Position numbers and translations under genes: made by a program. The notes beneath the pieces were generated by a model. It searched no databases, was not told the origin of the DNA, and was given only the letters and a program-made list of their open reading frames with translations. A DNA stretch of 64,000 bases from G963676095 sp963676095 (GTDB lineage Bacteria > Bacteroidota > Bacteroidia > Bacteroidales > Prolixibacteraceae), in the NCBI GenBank assembly GCA_963676095.1, contig OY781040.1:1-64000 (forward strand), read 5' to 3'. Positions 40,929-51,900 of this stretch are shown one piece after another. Each line of letters begins with the position of its first letter. The first letter of the stretch is position 1.

Positions 40929-41975
40929 TTATTTTCTTAGGATTACCATTGTCGCGCCATAGCCGTATTCCTGAAAACTGGCATCCTGATACGGATATTT
41001 CCTGTACCTGATAGAGAGCTCCCTCCTCAACTCCTGTTTAAGCGTACCATTTCCAAGGCCATGAATAAAGATGACCTTCTTTACAATATGCGATGAAATG
41101 GCCGCTTCCATTTCCTCCTTGAATTTTTTCATCTGAAGGTCGAGCATTTCTTTACTGGAAAGTCCGGCAGTTGTATCGATCAACTCGTGCATGTGCAAAT
41201 CGACCTCGACAACATCCGGCATCTCTTTCTTCTTCTCAGACTGAAGAGAAGGCTCTTTCTGCCTGATCACTTGCCTGACCTGTTTTGTCGTCAGTTCATC
41301 AATCGCTTTATCCATGCCGGTTTCATTCAGTTTGAAAAGCATTACCTGCTCCTTAAAAAACCCCGATTTTTCAAAGCTTCCCTGCTTATAAAATTTTACC
41401 GGGTTAATATTGACTGTTTTAACCAGTGGAAGCTCCATTTTTTCAGCTCTTTCACTGAAGAAGATCAATTGAAAACAGTAATCGGGCAAATTCGTTATTT
41501 CCGCCTGGGAAATAGTCTCGATCAGCAACTTCATATTCGGTTCCAGCTTGCCCGACTCCCGGGAAATATATTCATTCCCATTAAACTGACTGAAATGATA
41601 AAGCAGGAAAAAATTACTGTTATTGATCAGGTATACCCTGGTCTGTCCGTCCAATGGGTTCCGGCTGTTCTCGGGAAGAAACGCAAGGTAAAATTCCGGT
41701 TCGTCATGCCCCTTGAGCGGCATAACCGGTTCGGTAGTTTCAAATTTCCCGACGTTTTTCTTTTTCTCCGGAACAGGCTTTTCAGGTGCCGGTTCAGATA
41801 TCCCAGCCTCAATACCCGATTGTTCCTCATTGCTCATGATAATTTCAGAAGTAAGAACGGGTATCTCAAACCCATCCTCATTTTCAACATGAACCATGTT
41901 TTTACTAATTACTTTAGTGATGGTCCCTCCGCCAACAGCATTCAAAAACTTAACCTTATCTCCTAGCTTGTACAT
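40929..41975 (-). CDS. DUF2027 protein with C-terminal Smr domain
   Basis: 348 residues. The N-terminus is a KOW/SH3-like DUF2027 start (Y-K-L-G-D-K-V-K-F-L-N-A-V-G-G-G-T-I), with a middle beta-sandwich typical of Bacteroidota members (about 95-215). The C-terminal Smr domain (about 255-348) shows V-D-L-H-M-H-E-L, V-I-F-I-H-G-L-G-N-G-T-L-K-Q-E-L-R and G-Y-G-A-T-M-V-I. Smr domains are structure-specific or RNA nucleases; D-x-H and H-G-x-G are present. Divergent from queA; TACTTTTG on the minus strand (41994-42001) could be its -7 box. Confidence 0.88.
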   Translation of the reverse strand: MYKLGDKVKFLNAVGGGTITKVISKNMVHVENEDGFEIPVLTSEIIMSNEEQSGIEAGISEPAPEKPVPEKKKNVGKFETTEPVMPLKGHDEPEFYLAFLPENSRNPLDGQTRVYLINNSNFFLLYHFSQFNGNEYISRESGKLEPNMKLLIETISQAEITNLPDYCFQLIFFSERAEKMELPLVKTVNINPVKFYKQGSFEKSGFFKEQVMLFKLNETGMDKAIDELTTKQVRQVIRQKEPSLQSEKKKEMPDVVEVDLHMHELIDTTAGLSSKEMLDLQMKKFKEEMEAAISSHIVKKVIFIHGLGNGTLKQELRRELSIRYRKYPYQDASFQEYGYGATMVILRK

Positions 41976-42046
41976 AGCCGACTAATTTTTACACAAAAGT
42001 AAGAACAATTTTTACTGCATGTAATTATTCTTTAATTTTGCCGCCC

Positions 42047-43288
42047 ATGGACGAACGGATTTCAGAAAAATCGATTTACGCACAAAGTACAAAAGCCTTG
42101 GATTACCCGCTGCCAAACGAAAGGATTGCACGCTATCCTCTTCCCTTGCGCGACCATTCGAAGTTATTGGTATGGAAGAATGGCGAAATTATTGACTCCC
42201 ATTTTTATTCCCTGGCGGACTTTCTGCCTGAAAAAAGCCTTTTGGTGTTCAACAATACGAAAGTCATCCGGGCCAGGTTATTATTTCAAAAAAAATCCGG
42301 TGCCAACATTGAGATTTTTTGCCTGGATCCGGCAGAACCAGCCGATTATCAGCTGGCATTTCAGCAAACGACGGAGTGCATCTGGCACTGTATGGTCGGG
42401 AACCTGAAAAAATGGAAAGATGAAACACTGGTTCGGGAAGTTCCGGTTAACGGCCATCTCATCCGGTTTTATGCTGAAAAAAAGAATGCCCAAAACGGGA
42501 ATGTTGAAGTACGTTTCCATTGGGATGACTCCACTATCGATTTTGCTACGCTGATCGAGGCCGCCGGGATATTACCCATACCTCCGTATCTGCACAGGGA
42601 AACCGAAAAGAGTGACCTGGAACGTTATCAAACGATTTATTCAAAAATAAAAGGTTCAGTTGCCGCCCCGACAGCAGGCCTTCATTTTACAGAGGCTGTG
42701 TTTAAAAGCCTGGGAAATAAAAAAGTTGATTATGAAGAAGTGACCCTCCATGTCGGGGCCGGGACATTTAAACCGGTAAAATCAGGAACAATCGGGGAAC
42801 ATGAGATGCATTCGGAGCGAATCATTGTTCGCCGGCAATTTATAGAAAAAATACGCAACTATCACGATATACTTATCGCTGTCGGCACGACTTCCATTCG
42901 CACGCTGGAAAGCCTGTTCTGGCTTGGAGTAAAACTGTTGCAACAACCGGATCTTCCGGTAAACGATCTGACTGTCGGACAATGGATGCCTTATGGAGAA
43001 ATACGACCAGTTACAAAAGAGGAGGCATTGCAGGCTATACTCGACTATATGGACCGGAACAGGATCTCTGCACTGTCTGCATCAACAAAAATTATCATCG
43101 TGCCCGGTTACAGGTTTCACATCATTGATGGTATGATTACAAATTTTCACCAGCCACAAAGTACCCTCCTCCTGCTAATCTCGGCATACCTGGGAGACGA
43201 CTGGCGCCGGGTATACCAGCATGCGCTTGATAACGGCTATCGCTTTCTCAGCTATGGAGACAGCAACCTTTACCTGAAAGAAAAATAA
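42047..43288 (+). CDS. queA: S-adenosylmethionine:tRNA ribosyltransferase-isomerase (QueA)
   Basis: 413 residues from ATG 42047 (an in-frame TTG at 42038 is less likely). QueA transfers and rearranges the ribose of SAM onto 7-aminomethyl-7-deazaguanine in tRNA, the step before queuosine. Family marks are Y-P-L-P-N-E-R-I-A-R-Y-P near the start, F-N-N-T-K-V-I-R-A-R-L, A-A-P-T-A-G-L-H-F-T (about 203), H-V-G-A-G-T-F-K-P-V, E-x-M-H-S-E, and T-N-F-H-Q-P-Q-S-T-L-L-L near the C-terminus. It is longer at the N-terminus than E. coli QueA, as in the Bacteroidota-type paralogue. Cytoplasmic, single-gene unit. Confidence 0.9.
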   Translation: MDERISEKSIYAQSTKALDYPLPNERIARYPLPLRDHSKLLVWKNGEIIDSHFYSLADFLPEKSLLVFNNTKVIRARLLFQKKSGANIEIFCLDPAEPADYQLAFQQTTECIWHCMVGNLKKWKDETLVREVPVNGHLIRFYAEKKNAQNGNVEVRFHWDDSTIDFATLIEAAGILPIPPYLHRETEKSDLERYQTIYSKIKGSVAAPTAGLHFTEAVFKSLGNKKVDYEEVTLHVGAGTFKPVKSGTIGEHEMHSERIIVRRQFIEKIRNYHDILIAVGTTSIRTLESLFWLGVKLLQQPDLPVNDLTVGQWMPYGEIRPVTKEEALQAILDYMDRNRISALSASTKIIIVPGYRFHIIDGMITNFHQPQSTLLLLISAYLGDDWRRVYQHALDNGYRFLSYGDSNLYLKEK

Positions 43289-43306
43289 TTCTGTCCCCTA
43301 AAAAAA

Positions 43307-44305
43307 TCAGTAAATACGTTGATCAACCCAGCCATACTGAATCCGCTCAAGACCGGAAGAGTTAACCAGCACCATAGAACCATCATAGGAATAAAGGCTG
43401 TAGGAATCATCATCCCTCAAGCCCGGCCAATAGATATTCGAAATGCCATTGTTCCGGCAATACTCAGTCACCCCTTTGATAAAAGACTTCTCGGTATCTC
43501 CATTGGAAGCGCCGGTATAATCTTTCCCGGTAGACATTGTTGCTCCAAACTCGGTAATAACGGTTCTGTCTCCGTAATTACCGATACGGCCGGCCAGATC
43601 AGTTTCCCAATCAGCAATAGAGGTATAACTTCCCCACCATGCATAGATATGCTGGGAAAACAGACAGTCTTCAAAATATGCACCCAATTTTGAAACGTTC
43701 TCAGAATAACCGGTTCCTCCGAGAATGACCCTTTTATGCGGAATACTTGAATAATTATTCAACCACTTATTATAAAGCTCAACCAGATCAGAAGTGGAAT
43801 AACCATATGGTTCATTAAAAACCTCAAAATAAACTTTTGAGTTATCTTCATAATTGTCAACTACAGATTGCCACATTTCCCAAAAAGCAGTCAGATCATC
43901 CACGGCCCCGTCCTCTGAAGATTCAGATTCCCAACAACAAAGAATGACATTCATTCCCATGTTTGTTGCAGCGTCAATAGCTCCTTTATAGGCACTCCAC
44001 CAGGATTCGGATACGCTGGAAGGATTAATCGGTAACCGGACCGTATTCGCCCCGACATTTTTCCATTCCGAGAATATGACACCTGCCTTTTCCTGTACTT
44101 CATCATAGGTATCTGAAGAAGTAAGACCTGAAGGGATTATCCAACCGTCAACAAAATTATCTCTGGCATCTGCCCAATTAAAACCTCTTAGATCACAGCT
44201 GTCTGCCATGGCTTCTTCTTCATCCAACGGGGATTCAGAATCGCTGTTACAAGCAGAAAAAAACAGGACAAACAAAATTATTCCCGGTAATAAATACCCC
44301 TTCAT
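43307..44305 (-). CDS. Glycoside hydrolase family 5 surface lipoprotein
   Basis: About 332 residues from ATG 44305, chosen over 44368 because it opens on a lipoprotein signal (M-K-G-Y-L-L-P...F-F-S-A-C). N-S-D-S-E-S-P-L-D-E-E-E after Cys predicts surface display. The GH5 (beta/alpha)8 barrel shows R-G-F-N-W-A near the start, N-T-V-R-L-P-I-N, the acid/base E in F-E-V-F-N-E-P (about residue 164) and the nucleophile E in V-I-T-E-F-G-A (about 254). It would cut a beta-linked glycan at the cell surface. It is the distal gene of the locus and is separated from GH2 by about 250 nt without obvious signals. Subfamily and linkage cannot be fixed from sequence alone. Confidence 0.88.
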   Translation of the reverse strand: MKGYLLPGIILFVLFFSACNSDSESPLDEEEAMADSCDLRGFNWADARDNFVDGWIIPSGLTSSDTYDEVQEKAGVIFSEWKNVGANTVRLPINPSSVSESWWSAYKGAIDAATNMGMNVILCCWESESSEDGAVDDLTAFWEMWQSVVDNYEDNSKVYFEVFNEPYGYSTSDLVELYNKWLNNYSSIPHKRVILGGTGYSENVSKLGAYFEDCLFSQHIYAWWGSYTSIADWETDLAGRIGNYGDRTVITEFGATMSTGKDYTGASNGDTEKSFIKGVTEYCRNNGISNIYWPGLRDDDSYSLYSYDGSMVLVNSSGLERIQYGWVDQRIY

Positions 44306-44556
44306 CTTTTTGTATAAATAAGATTGACTAAAAACAGCACCTGCCGACAACATAAAAGCCCTTCTCATTTTCAGAATAATACCTTATAATTTTTAGATGA
44401 ATATCCAGACGCAAACAGAAAAATCCAGATAACATGCCTTTACCAAAACACGGATTTCCTGCTTTGCCATGACATAAAAAGGAACCGCAGTAATAAGGTT
44501 GCTACCCGGGAAGGTTTGCTTTTCATTTTAGGAAATGAAACGGATACAGCTATTCT

Positions 44557-46998
44557 TTATTTCTGACTGGTCAGTAAAACTGCTTTTGATTTAAGACCTG
44601 GAGACGTCAGATGGACAATAATCTTACCATCTGAGGGAAAGGTCCGGATATAAGCGAGCAGTTTTCCTTTATTTACAGCCCTCTCTCCTGAACTGTAATC
44701 GACATCCCCATTTTCATTTCCATTCTCCAGCCCCAGCAATGCCCCATCTCCTTCGACACTAACATGGATAATGTTCCCTGCCTCCGGTACAATATTTCCA
44801 TGATCGTCAACGACCCTGATCAGCAACTGGCACAGGCCGCCCTTATTATCGTCCTTGTTATTATCATAAACTACAGCCTCAACAGAAACAGGCTTGCCCG
44901 TGGTCACCAGGGACCAGTCAGTTACTTCCTTTCCCCCGTTATATCCTTTAGCAACCAGGGTCCCGGCTTCAAAAGGAACGTCCCAGTATATCCCGGCGGT
45001 CTTGCTGTTGTGCCCGGGTTTGCGCCCCAAAGACTTTCCGTTCAGGAACAGCTCTGCCGCTTCACAGTTTGTAAAACAGTTTACCCGGACGATATCCCCC
45101 TCTTTCCGGTTCCAGGCCGGTTCTGCAACCTTATGGGCCCAGATATTATGATCTTCCCGGTCTGGTACATCAGAAGTTCCGATATAAATCATCGGGGTGT
45201 CAGTCCAGAGGCTTTTCCGGAAATAGTATTCAGGCTTTGGGTTCCCGGCCAGATCGAGCAACCCGGAACGGCTGTGATTATCAGGCCAGCGGCCAGCCTC
45301 GCCAAGGTAATCAATACCGGTCCAAAGAAACTGTCCGCATATATAATCATTGTCCTGAACAGCCTTCCAGGCATCCAGACTCATCCCGTTCTCACTGCCA
45401 TATATGACCCGTTCCGGATATTTTTTATGATCTTCTTCATACAGATATTCCTGGTAGTTATACCCGACAACATCAAGTAATTCCGGATATCGGGTAAAAT
45501 TGGACATAGCCACTCCGGCCAGGGCAGCAGTCACCGGCCGGCTGGTATCGACTTCGTGCACCCATTTTACCAGATTGGCAGCAAGTGGTACTATTTCTTT
45601 TATACCGGGTTGGGAAGGGTCATAGCCACGGCCAAATATTTGAGGATTATTACCCTGATCAAGAACAGGATGTGTATAAGGGTCATTGGGATAATCGATC
45701 TCATTGCCGATACTCCACATCATGATTGACGGATGGTTCTGGTCACGTCGCACCATATCTTTCACGTCCCTTTCCGCCCACTCCTGAAAATACTTATTAT
45801 ATCCGTCTTTCCCGGGCTTGCCAACATTTCTTCCCTGTATCCACTTGTTTTTTCCCAACGCCCATTCGTCAAAGGCTTCATCCATAACCAGGAAGCCCAT
45901 TTCGTCACACAAACCATATAAGTAATCGGCGTGAGGATTATGGCTCATCCGGATGGCATTGCATCCTCCCTCTTTCAGTATTTTCAGCCGGCGCGCCCAT
46001 ACTTCGCGTGGAACGGCAGTTCCCAAAACTCCGGCATCATCGTGTACGCATACCCCTTTAAGTTTCATATTTTGTCCGTTCAAAAAGAAACCCTTATCTG
46101 CATCGAAACGAATGCTGCGGATACCTACAGGGACTTCATACTGATCAGTAATTTTCTGTTTTTCAACTACCTGTACTTCCAACCGGTATAAATAAGGATT
46201 TTCAACAGACCATAACTGTGGATCTGTTACATCCAGGGAGAAATCCTCATTGGCTTCTGCTCCTCCGTTTAAACGGATACTTTTCACCCCCCCGGCTGCT
46301 ACTTTACCTTTATGATTTAATAATTTTATATTCAGATTAACATCCGTATCAGAATCCCTTTCATTAATAACAGAGACGGACACCTTTACTCCGGCATTTT
46401 GACTGGCAATTTCTGTCGTTGTAAATTTGACGCCCCATTGTTCTATGTGGAGCGGATCTTTCGAAATCAGGTAAACATTCCTGTTGATTCCAGACCCGGT
46501 GTACCATCTCGAATCAGCAAAGTCGGAATGATCAACCCTCACGGCAATCACATTTTCCTTTCCGGGCTTTAAAAAAGGAGTCAACTCATATTCGAACGAA
46601 ACAAACCCATCCGGACGCCAGCCTAAAAAATGACCATTAATCCATACCTTGCTGTTCTTGTAAACGCCGTCAAAATAAACATATACTTTTTCCGGAGAAG
46701 TTGCCGGTGCATATGTGAATGTTTTTCTGTACCAGCCGACCCCACCAGGTAAATAACCGGTACCACTCGCCCATTGGGAACTAAACTTTTCATGGATACT
46801 CCAATCATGCGGAAGGGTTATCTTTTTCCAGGAAGAATCGTTTAATCCGACTTGTTGCGCATCGGGAACATCTCCCGGATGAAATTTCCAGTCATTATTG
46901 AAATTTATTTTTCCCCCGTTAACCCCAAACGTATTGAGATGGAAGCAAAAAAAATAAATTACAGACAGGAAAATGAGGCGCTGTGTCCTTGTTTTCAT
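44557..46998 (-). CDS. Glycoside hydrolase family 2 (beta-galactosidase-like), secreted
   Basis: 813 residues with a Sec signal (L-I-F-L-S-V-I-Y-F-F-C-F-H-L). Sugar-binding domain (about 30-195: L-P-H-D-W-S, G-G-V-G-W-Y-R-K-T-F), Ig-like domain, TIM barrel (about 305-600) and extra C-terminal Ig-like domains. Catalytic residues are visible: acid/base E in M-M-W-S-I-G-N-E-I-D (about 432) and nucleophile E in Y-G-S-E-N-G (about 536). N-A-I-R-M-S-H-N-P and D-E-A-F-D-E-W are family marks. Likely a periplasmic exo-enzyme that trims oligosaccharides delivered by the SusCD pair upstream. Beta-galactosidase is the default guess; beta-glucuronidase or mannosidase cannot be excluded. Confidence 0.9.
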   Translation of the reverse strand: MKTRTQRLIFLSVIYFFCFHLNTFGVNGGKINFNNDWKFHPGDVPDAQQVGLNDSSWKKITLPHDWSIHEKFSSQWASGTGYLPGGVGWYRKTFTYAPATSPEKVYVYFDGVYKNSKVWINGHFLGWRPDGFVSFEYELTPFLKPGKENVIAVRVDHSDFADSRWYTGSGINRNVYLISKDPLHIEQWGVKFTTTEIASQNAGVKVSVSVINERDSDTDVNLNIKLLNHKGKVAAGGVKSIRLNGGAEANEDFSLDVTDPQLWSVENPYLYRLEVQVVEKQKITDQYEVPVGIRSIRFDADKGFFLNGQNMKLKGVCVHDDAGVLGTAVPREVWARRLKILKEGGCNAIRMSHNPHADYLYGLCDEMGFLVMDEAFDEWALGKNKWIQGRNVGKPGKDGYNKYFQEWAERDVKDMVRRDQNHPSIMMWSIGNEIDYPNDPYTHPVLDQGNNPQIFGRGYDPSQPGIKEIVPLAANLVKWVHEVDTSRPVTAALAGVAMSNFTRYPELLDVVGYNYQEYLYEEDHKKYPERVIYGSENGMSLDAWKAVQDNDYICGQFLWTGIDYLGEAGRWPDNHSRSGLLDLAGNPKPEYYFRKSLWTDTPMIYIGTSDVPDREDHNIWAHKVAEPAWNRKEGDIVRVNCFTNCEAAELFLNGKSLGRKPGHNSKTAGIYWDVPFEAGTLVAKGYNGGKEVTDWSLVTTGKPVSVEAVVYDNNKDDNKGGLCQLLIRVVDDHGNIVPEAGNIIHVSVEGDGALLGLENGNENGDVDYSSGERAVNKGKLLAYIRTFPSDGKIIVHLTSPGLKSKAVLLTSQK

Positions 46999-47064
46999 GA
47001 TAAATCGTTTTATAAGAAATTAGCCGTCTATCCAATAACAATTGTATGTTTTGTCTCTTACCCA

Positions 47065-47179
47065 AAGAGGCTGTTCAAAAGTTGGAAAATCCATTAATTC
47101 ACAAACCAGGAAGGGAGCAAGTTAAAAAAACTTCCCATGGTTACCAACAGGATCGGACGAACTTTTCAAACAGCCTCTT
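47065..47179. mobile_element. Small MITE-like element with terminal inverted repeats
   Basis: AAGAGGCTGTTCAAAAGTT (47065-47083) faces AACTTTTCAAACAGCCTCTT (47160-47179), an imperfect inverted repeat enclosing about 76 bp with no gene. GAGGCTGTTCAAAA resembles transposon ends common in Bacteroidales. No clear target-site duplication. It sits between susD and GH2 of the locus, where it could affect read-through. Confidence 0.55.
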
Positions 47180-47193
47180 CAACAAACTAAATG

Positions 47194-48870
47194 CTAATAT
47201 CCGTCATTCTGTTCCAGCATACCATCGGAAGCAAGAATTTCATCTCTTGGTATAGGCAGCCAGTAATGCTGACTCTCGAACAAACGGGAAAGCGTTGTCT
47301 TTCGCGTATATGTATATGAATTGTCATCATTTTTGGTTATCGTCATCCCGTAAACAGGTTCATTTTCCGTTTCATCAGCAATTTCCCATCTACGGACATC
47401 GTAATAACGATGCTCTTCAAATGCAAGTTCAACCTGTCTCTCCCTGCGAATATGGGTCCTCATTTCAGACTGGGTCAATCCTGTTTCCAGATCGGGCATA
47501 CCTGCTCTTTCCCGGATACTGTTTATGGCATTATAAACGTCATTATCCGGGCCGGTGGCTTCATTCTGCGCTTCGGCAAAATTCAGCAGGACCTCTGCAT
47601 AACGAAGATAAAACCAAGGCTGCAATCCTGCAACCTCCCAAGGGTTACTGATAGGGTTATCGTCGTCCATCCACTTTTTAAGGTAGTAACCTGTCAGAGA
47701 GGTATTCCAGTTATCGTCTCCATCCTCGCTATCTTTTCCTCCGGGAGTATATGTTTCGACAGTATCATCACGATAGGCGGCCCCGTTGTACAAAATTGTC
47801 GCATAAAAACGGGGATCCCGGTCAGCATAAGGATCCTGGTCATCATATCCGGAGCCGTCTTCATCGATCGCTTTTCCGTTACTCATCTCGTAAACATCGA
47901 CAAGGTTCTGACTAGGCGTATTTCCTCCCCAACCGCCATAGCCGTTTGGACCATTGGCAATTTCCAGGCACACATGACGTGCTCCGACGGCATAATAACG
48001 TCCGAAAATCGTTTCTGAATTTTCGTCTGTCAAGAAAAGGCTGCTGTAATCGCTGTAAAGACTGTAAACCCCCAGGTTCATCACGACCTTAGCCGCATCA
48101 GCGGCCTCCTGCCATTTTTCCGTATCGGTAACCCCGTCTGTGTAAAGCGGACTGGCAGCATAAAGTAACAACCGGGCCTTTAAGGCAAGTGCCGCTCCTT
48201 CTGTGGCCCGGCCTAATTCCCAGTCATCGTCATTTTCAAGAGGTAGCAAGGCTGCTGCAGAATCGAGTTGGGCAACCGTATAATCGATCGATTCTTCAAT
48301 TGTGGACCGGGAATAAAGCTGGTCATAATTAAAATCATCATCCAGATTTAAAACAGTATCTCCCATCAAAACGACTCCTCCGTAGTTCCTGATCAGATCA
48401 TGATAACGGAAAGCACGGATAAACAGCAGTTCTCCTTTCAGTTTTTTCCGGTGGGATTCACTCATTTCCACCTGGTCTATGATGGAAAGGGCATAGTTGC
48501 ATTCCCGGATACTCCGGTAACTCCGTCCCCAGATAGAACCGGTAATCCCCATGTTCGACGGGGACAACTCACCCTGCAGGACCAACCAGGTATTATCGTC
48601 GTTGGTATAAATGGATTCGTCGCAAACAGAACTCCATAAGGCATACTCAAAGCCCCGGCCAAACCCGGGGGGAGTTCCTTCTGCTTCTTTATTGATCAGT
48701 TGGACGCCCATGTAGCGGTTGATCACATAATCTTCGAAAAGTGAAGAATCAGAGACCAGCGATTCATTGGTCAGCGTATCTGTTGATTCGACATTCAGAA
48801 AATCCCTGTCACATGCCGTTAAGGCAATACCTATAAGTGAAAAGGCAATAATATTATTTAATATTTTCAT
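47194..48870 (-). CDS. SusD/RagB-family surface lipoprotein (locus 2)
   Basis: 558 residues. Lipoprotein signal I-A-L-T-A-C with Cys about 20, then D-R-D-F-L (acidic, surface-directed). SusD fold: G-S-I-W-G-R-S-Y-R-S-I-R-E-C-N, E-L-L-F-I-R-A-F-R-Y-H-D-L-I-R-N-Y-G-G-V near 145-165, and at the C-terminus R-R-E-R-Q-V-E-L-A-F-E-E-H-R-Y-Y-D-V-R-R-W-E (about 485) with P-I-P-R-D-E. It captures glycan for the SusC partner, which it follows by 51 nt. Confidence 0.95.
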   Translation of the reverse strand: MKILNNIIAFSLIGIALTACDRDFLNVESTDTLTNESLVSDSSLFEDYVINRYMGVQLINKEAEGTPPGFGRGFEYALWSSVCDESIYTNDDNTWLVLQGELSPSNMGITGSIWGRSYRSIRECNYALSIIDQVEMSESHRKKLKGELLFIRAFRYHDLIRNYGGVVLMGDTVLNLDDDFNYDQLYSRSTIEESIDYTVAQLDSAAALLPLENDDDWELGRATEGAALALKARLLLYAASPLYTDGVTDTEKWQEAADAAKVVMNLGVYSLYSDYSSLFLTDENSETIFGRYYAVGARHVCLEIANGPNGYGGWGGNTPSQNLVDVYEMSNGKAIDEDGSGYDDQDPYADRDPRFYATILYNGAAYRDDTVETYTPGGKDSEDGDDNWNTSLTGYYLKKWMDDDNPISNPWEVAGLQPWFYLRYAEVLLNFAEAQNEATGPDNDVYNAINSIRERAGMPDLETGLTQSEMRTHIRRERQVELAFEEHRYYDVRRWEIADETENEPVYGMTITKNDDNSYTYTRKTTLSRLFESQHYWLPIPRDEILASDGMLEQNDGY

Positions 48871-48921
48871 ACGTTTATCTAAGTTTAGTTCTCATAAATA
48901 AATTCATATTCTAAAGACTAA

Positions 48922-51900
48922 TCAGAGTTTCATACTTATCCCCACATTTATAATTCGTTGCTGAGGATAAAACTGTCCGGATTCACTGTCTCCTTCAGGA
49001 TCATAATCCTTCACCTTGGTTATGGTAAACAGGTTAAAACCATTCACATAAAATCTCAGATCAGAAATCTTAAGTTTGGACAGAAACTGGGAAGAAAGGT
49101 TGTACCCCAGCTCCAGGCTTTTAAGGCGCAGGAAAGACGCATCATTCAACCAGAAGGTGTTTGGATATTCTCCCCCGTTGATCGATGACGATGCGCGCGT
49201 ATCCACTCGGGGATATGACCCGTTGACATTGGTAGGGCTCCAGCGGTTATCGGCCCAGCTGCTGTAAAAGTTACCGACAGTCCCTGATTCCGGTAGCACA
49301 TACTGGCTTACCCTTGCCTGTCCTGCAAAAACGACAGCCAAGTCGAAATGATTCCAGTCTGCGCTTAAATTAATCCCATATGTTAATTCAGGGATATTAC
49401 TGTATTTCGACCTGACTTCATCATCGGCGGTAATTTCTCCGTCACCGTCATAATCCTCCAGAATCAGGTCGCCTAACTGGGCATTGGAAAGATGTGCATA
49501 ATTATCCAGGTCATCTTCTGTCCGGAAAATACCGATAGCCCGGTAGCGCAAATAAGTATTGAGCGGACGGCCTGTTTCCTTTTGATAACTCAAAGTTCCT
49601 GATGCTTCATCCAGGTTGATAATTTTGCTTTTGGCATAAGTAACATTCCCTGAAATACGGTAGGAAAATTTTCCCGAATGATTATATCCCAGTGTCGCTT
49701 CAAAGCCTGTATTATTAATCTTGCCGATATTCTCATCAGGAATTAATGCGTCGTCTTCATCATATGGATCGACAATACCACTGACTGCAGGAACGGAAGC
49801 ACTCCGGGTAGTTAATATGTCAGATCGTTTTTGCTTAAAATAAATGAATTCGAAGGAGAAATTATTAAACACCGTACCGTTAATACCGACATCTGTTTTT
49901 TTAGCAACCTCCCAGGTGATTTCCGGGTTTCCGAGTTTCGTCAGATCTACCCCCTTATGAATGCTCCCTCCAATGACATAGGCATCATTGTAAGTATAAT
50001 TGTCATAATACTGGAATGCATCGACATCATCATTACCGAGTTCCCCATAGGAAGCCCTCAGTTTCAGGTTATTCACAAACTGGATGTTATCTTTAAACCA
50101 GGGTTCCCTGGAAACAGCCCATCCGGCTGAGAAGCCAGGGAAATATCCGTACCTGTGCCCTTCCGGGAATATTGAAGAACCATCGATCCTTAACTGGGCT
50201 TCAGCCATGTATTTTTCATTGTAGTTATAGGATAACCTTCCGATATAGCTCCTTCTCCGGTAATCGCTGCTGCTGCCTGTATTTTCGGCATCGGTCGATT
50301 CAGACCCTCCATTCGATAATTCAGGGGTTTCGGTTGTTACAAAATTATACCTGGTGGCATCAAATGTTTCTTCAGTCTTTTTACTTTGCTCGTAGGCAAC
50401 GAAAGCGCTTACATTGTGTTTCCCGAAGTGCGCTTCATAATTCAGCTTGATATTTTTGGTAATCAGCGAGGAGTTATCCTGTTTTTCATACAGGTAAGCA
50501 TTCCCGTCTGAACCGCCAACGGTAACCGCTGTATAGTCGTCACTTGAACTGTCGTAATCGTACAGGATATAGGGCTCATAAAATTTCTTTTCAAATTCAA
50601 ACGATTTATCGACCGAAAAGAACCCATCGACAGAAAGCCCTTTAATATAGGGAATATCATACTTACCGGTCAGAATCCCGTTAAAAATGTATGTCGGGTT
50701 TTTATCCCATCCGGCACTGCTTGTCACCATGGCCACCGGGTTATAGTCTTCTATCCCTGTCGAAAGCAAGCCGTTGGGATAACGGGCTGCGACAGTAGGG
50801 TAAGCCCGGTAAATGGAGCGGAAGATTGTCCCTGCCGAATAGGTGGGATAACGGCGGTCTTCTTCTCTCCCGTTAAGAGATAATCCTACCTTTAACCGGG
50901 AACTGACATTTACATCCAGGTTTGACCTGAAATTATACTGGTTGTACTTGGTCGCTCCGTCTTTGTAAATCCCGTCCTGATAAAGTGTCCCCAAAGACAC
51001 AAAATATTTCATATTCTGTGTTCCGCCCGAAACAGAAAGGTTTGCCTTATTTTGAAGTGCAAAATCCTTTAATGTTTCTTTCTGCCAGTCAGTGTTCGGA
51101 TAATTTAACGGATCAGACCCGTCTTTAAATTTCTGGATTTCATCGTCGGAATAAATCTGATTTAACCCTCCGTCTGTATTGTTATAATAAGCAATCTCGT
51201 TCCGTATGGCAGCATAAGTGGCCGCATCTGCCATACCCGGTAAACGTGTAGGCGAAGAAAATCCCTGATTAAAAGAAAAATTCAGTGTTGGCTTCTGATC
51301 GAATTTTCCCCGTTTGGTCGTTACCAAGATAACTCCATTTGCTGCACGGCTACCATAAACGGCGGCAGAAGCATCTTTCAGTACAGAGATACTTTCAATG
51401 TCATCCGGATCCAACCGTCCCAGGCTTCCGATCTGGCCGGGAACACCGTCAACAACGACCAATATATCAGTACTTCCGTTAGTCCCTACTCCCCGGATGT
51501 AAATATCTGATCCGTCATATCCCGGTTCTCCTGTACGGTTTGTAACAATCAAACCCGAAAAATGACCTGCCAGGGAGTTTGTCAGGTTCGGCTGGGGACT
51601 TTTGGCAAGCTCTTCTCCTTTTATGTCAGAAATGGAACCGGTAAGAGTAGCTTTTTTCTGCACGCCGTAACCGACAGCCACGACTTCATCCAATCCGATT
51701 GTTTCTTCCATCATTTTTACATTAACCACCGATCTGTCTCCCACCTGGAATTCCTGGGTCCTCATTCCAACGAATGAAAAAACCAACGTTACATCGCCAG
51801 TTACCCCTGACAGGTTGTAACTTCCGTTGACATCGGTTATCGTCCCGTTGGTAGTTCCTTTTACAACGACTGTCACACCGGGAAGAGGCAGCCCTCCGTC

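Noticed and set aside
42033..42040. TAATTTTG as a promoter for queA
   Set aside because: Fits the -7 box but has no -33 element and would put transcription at the start codon itself.
44764..45480. 238-residue frame opposite GH2
   Set aside because: Shadow of a well-conserved glycosidase gene; composition is unnatural.
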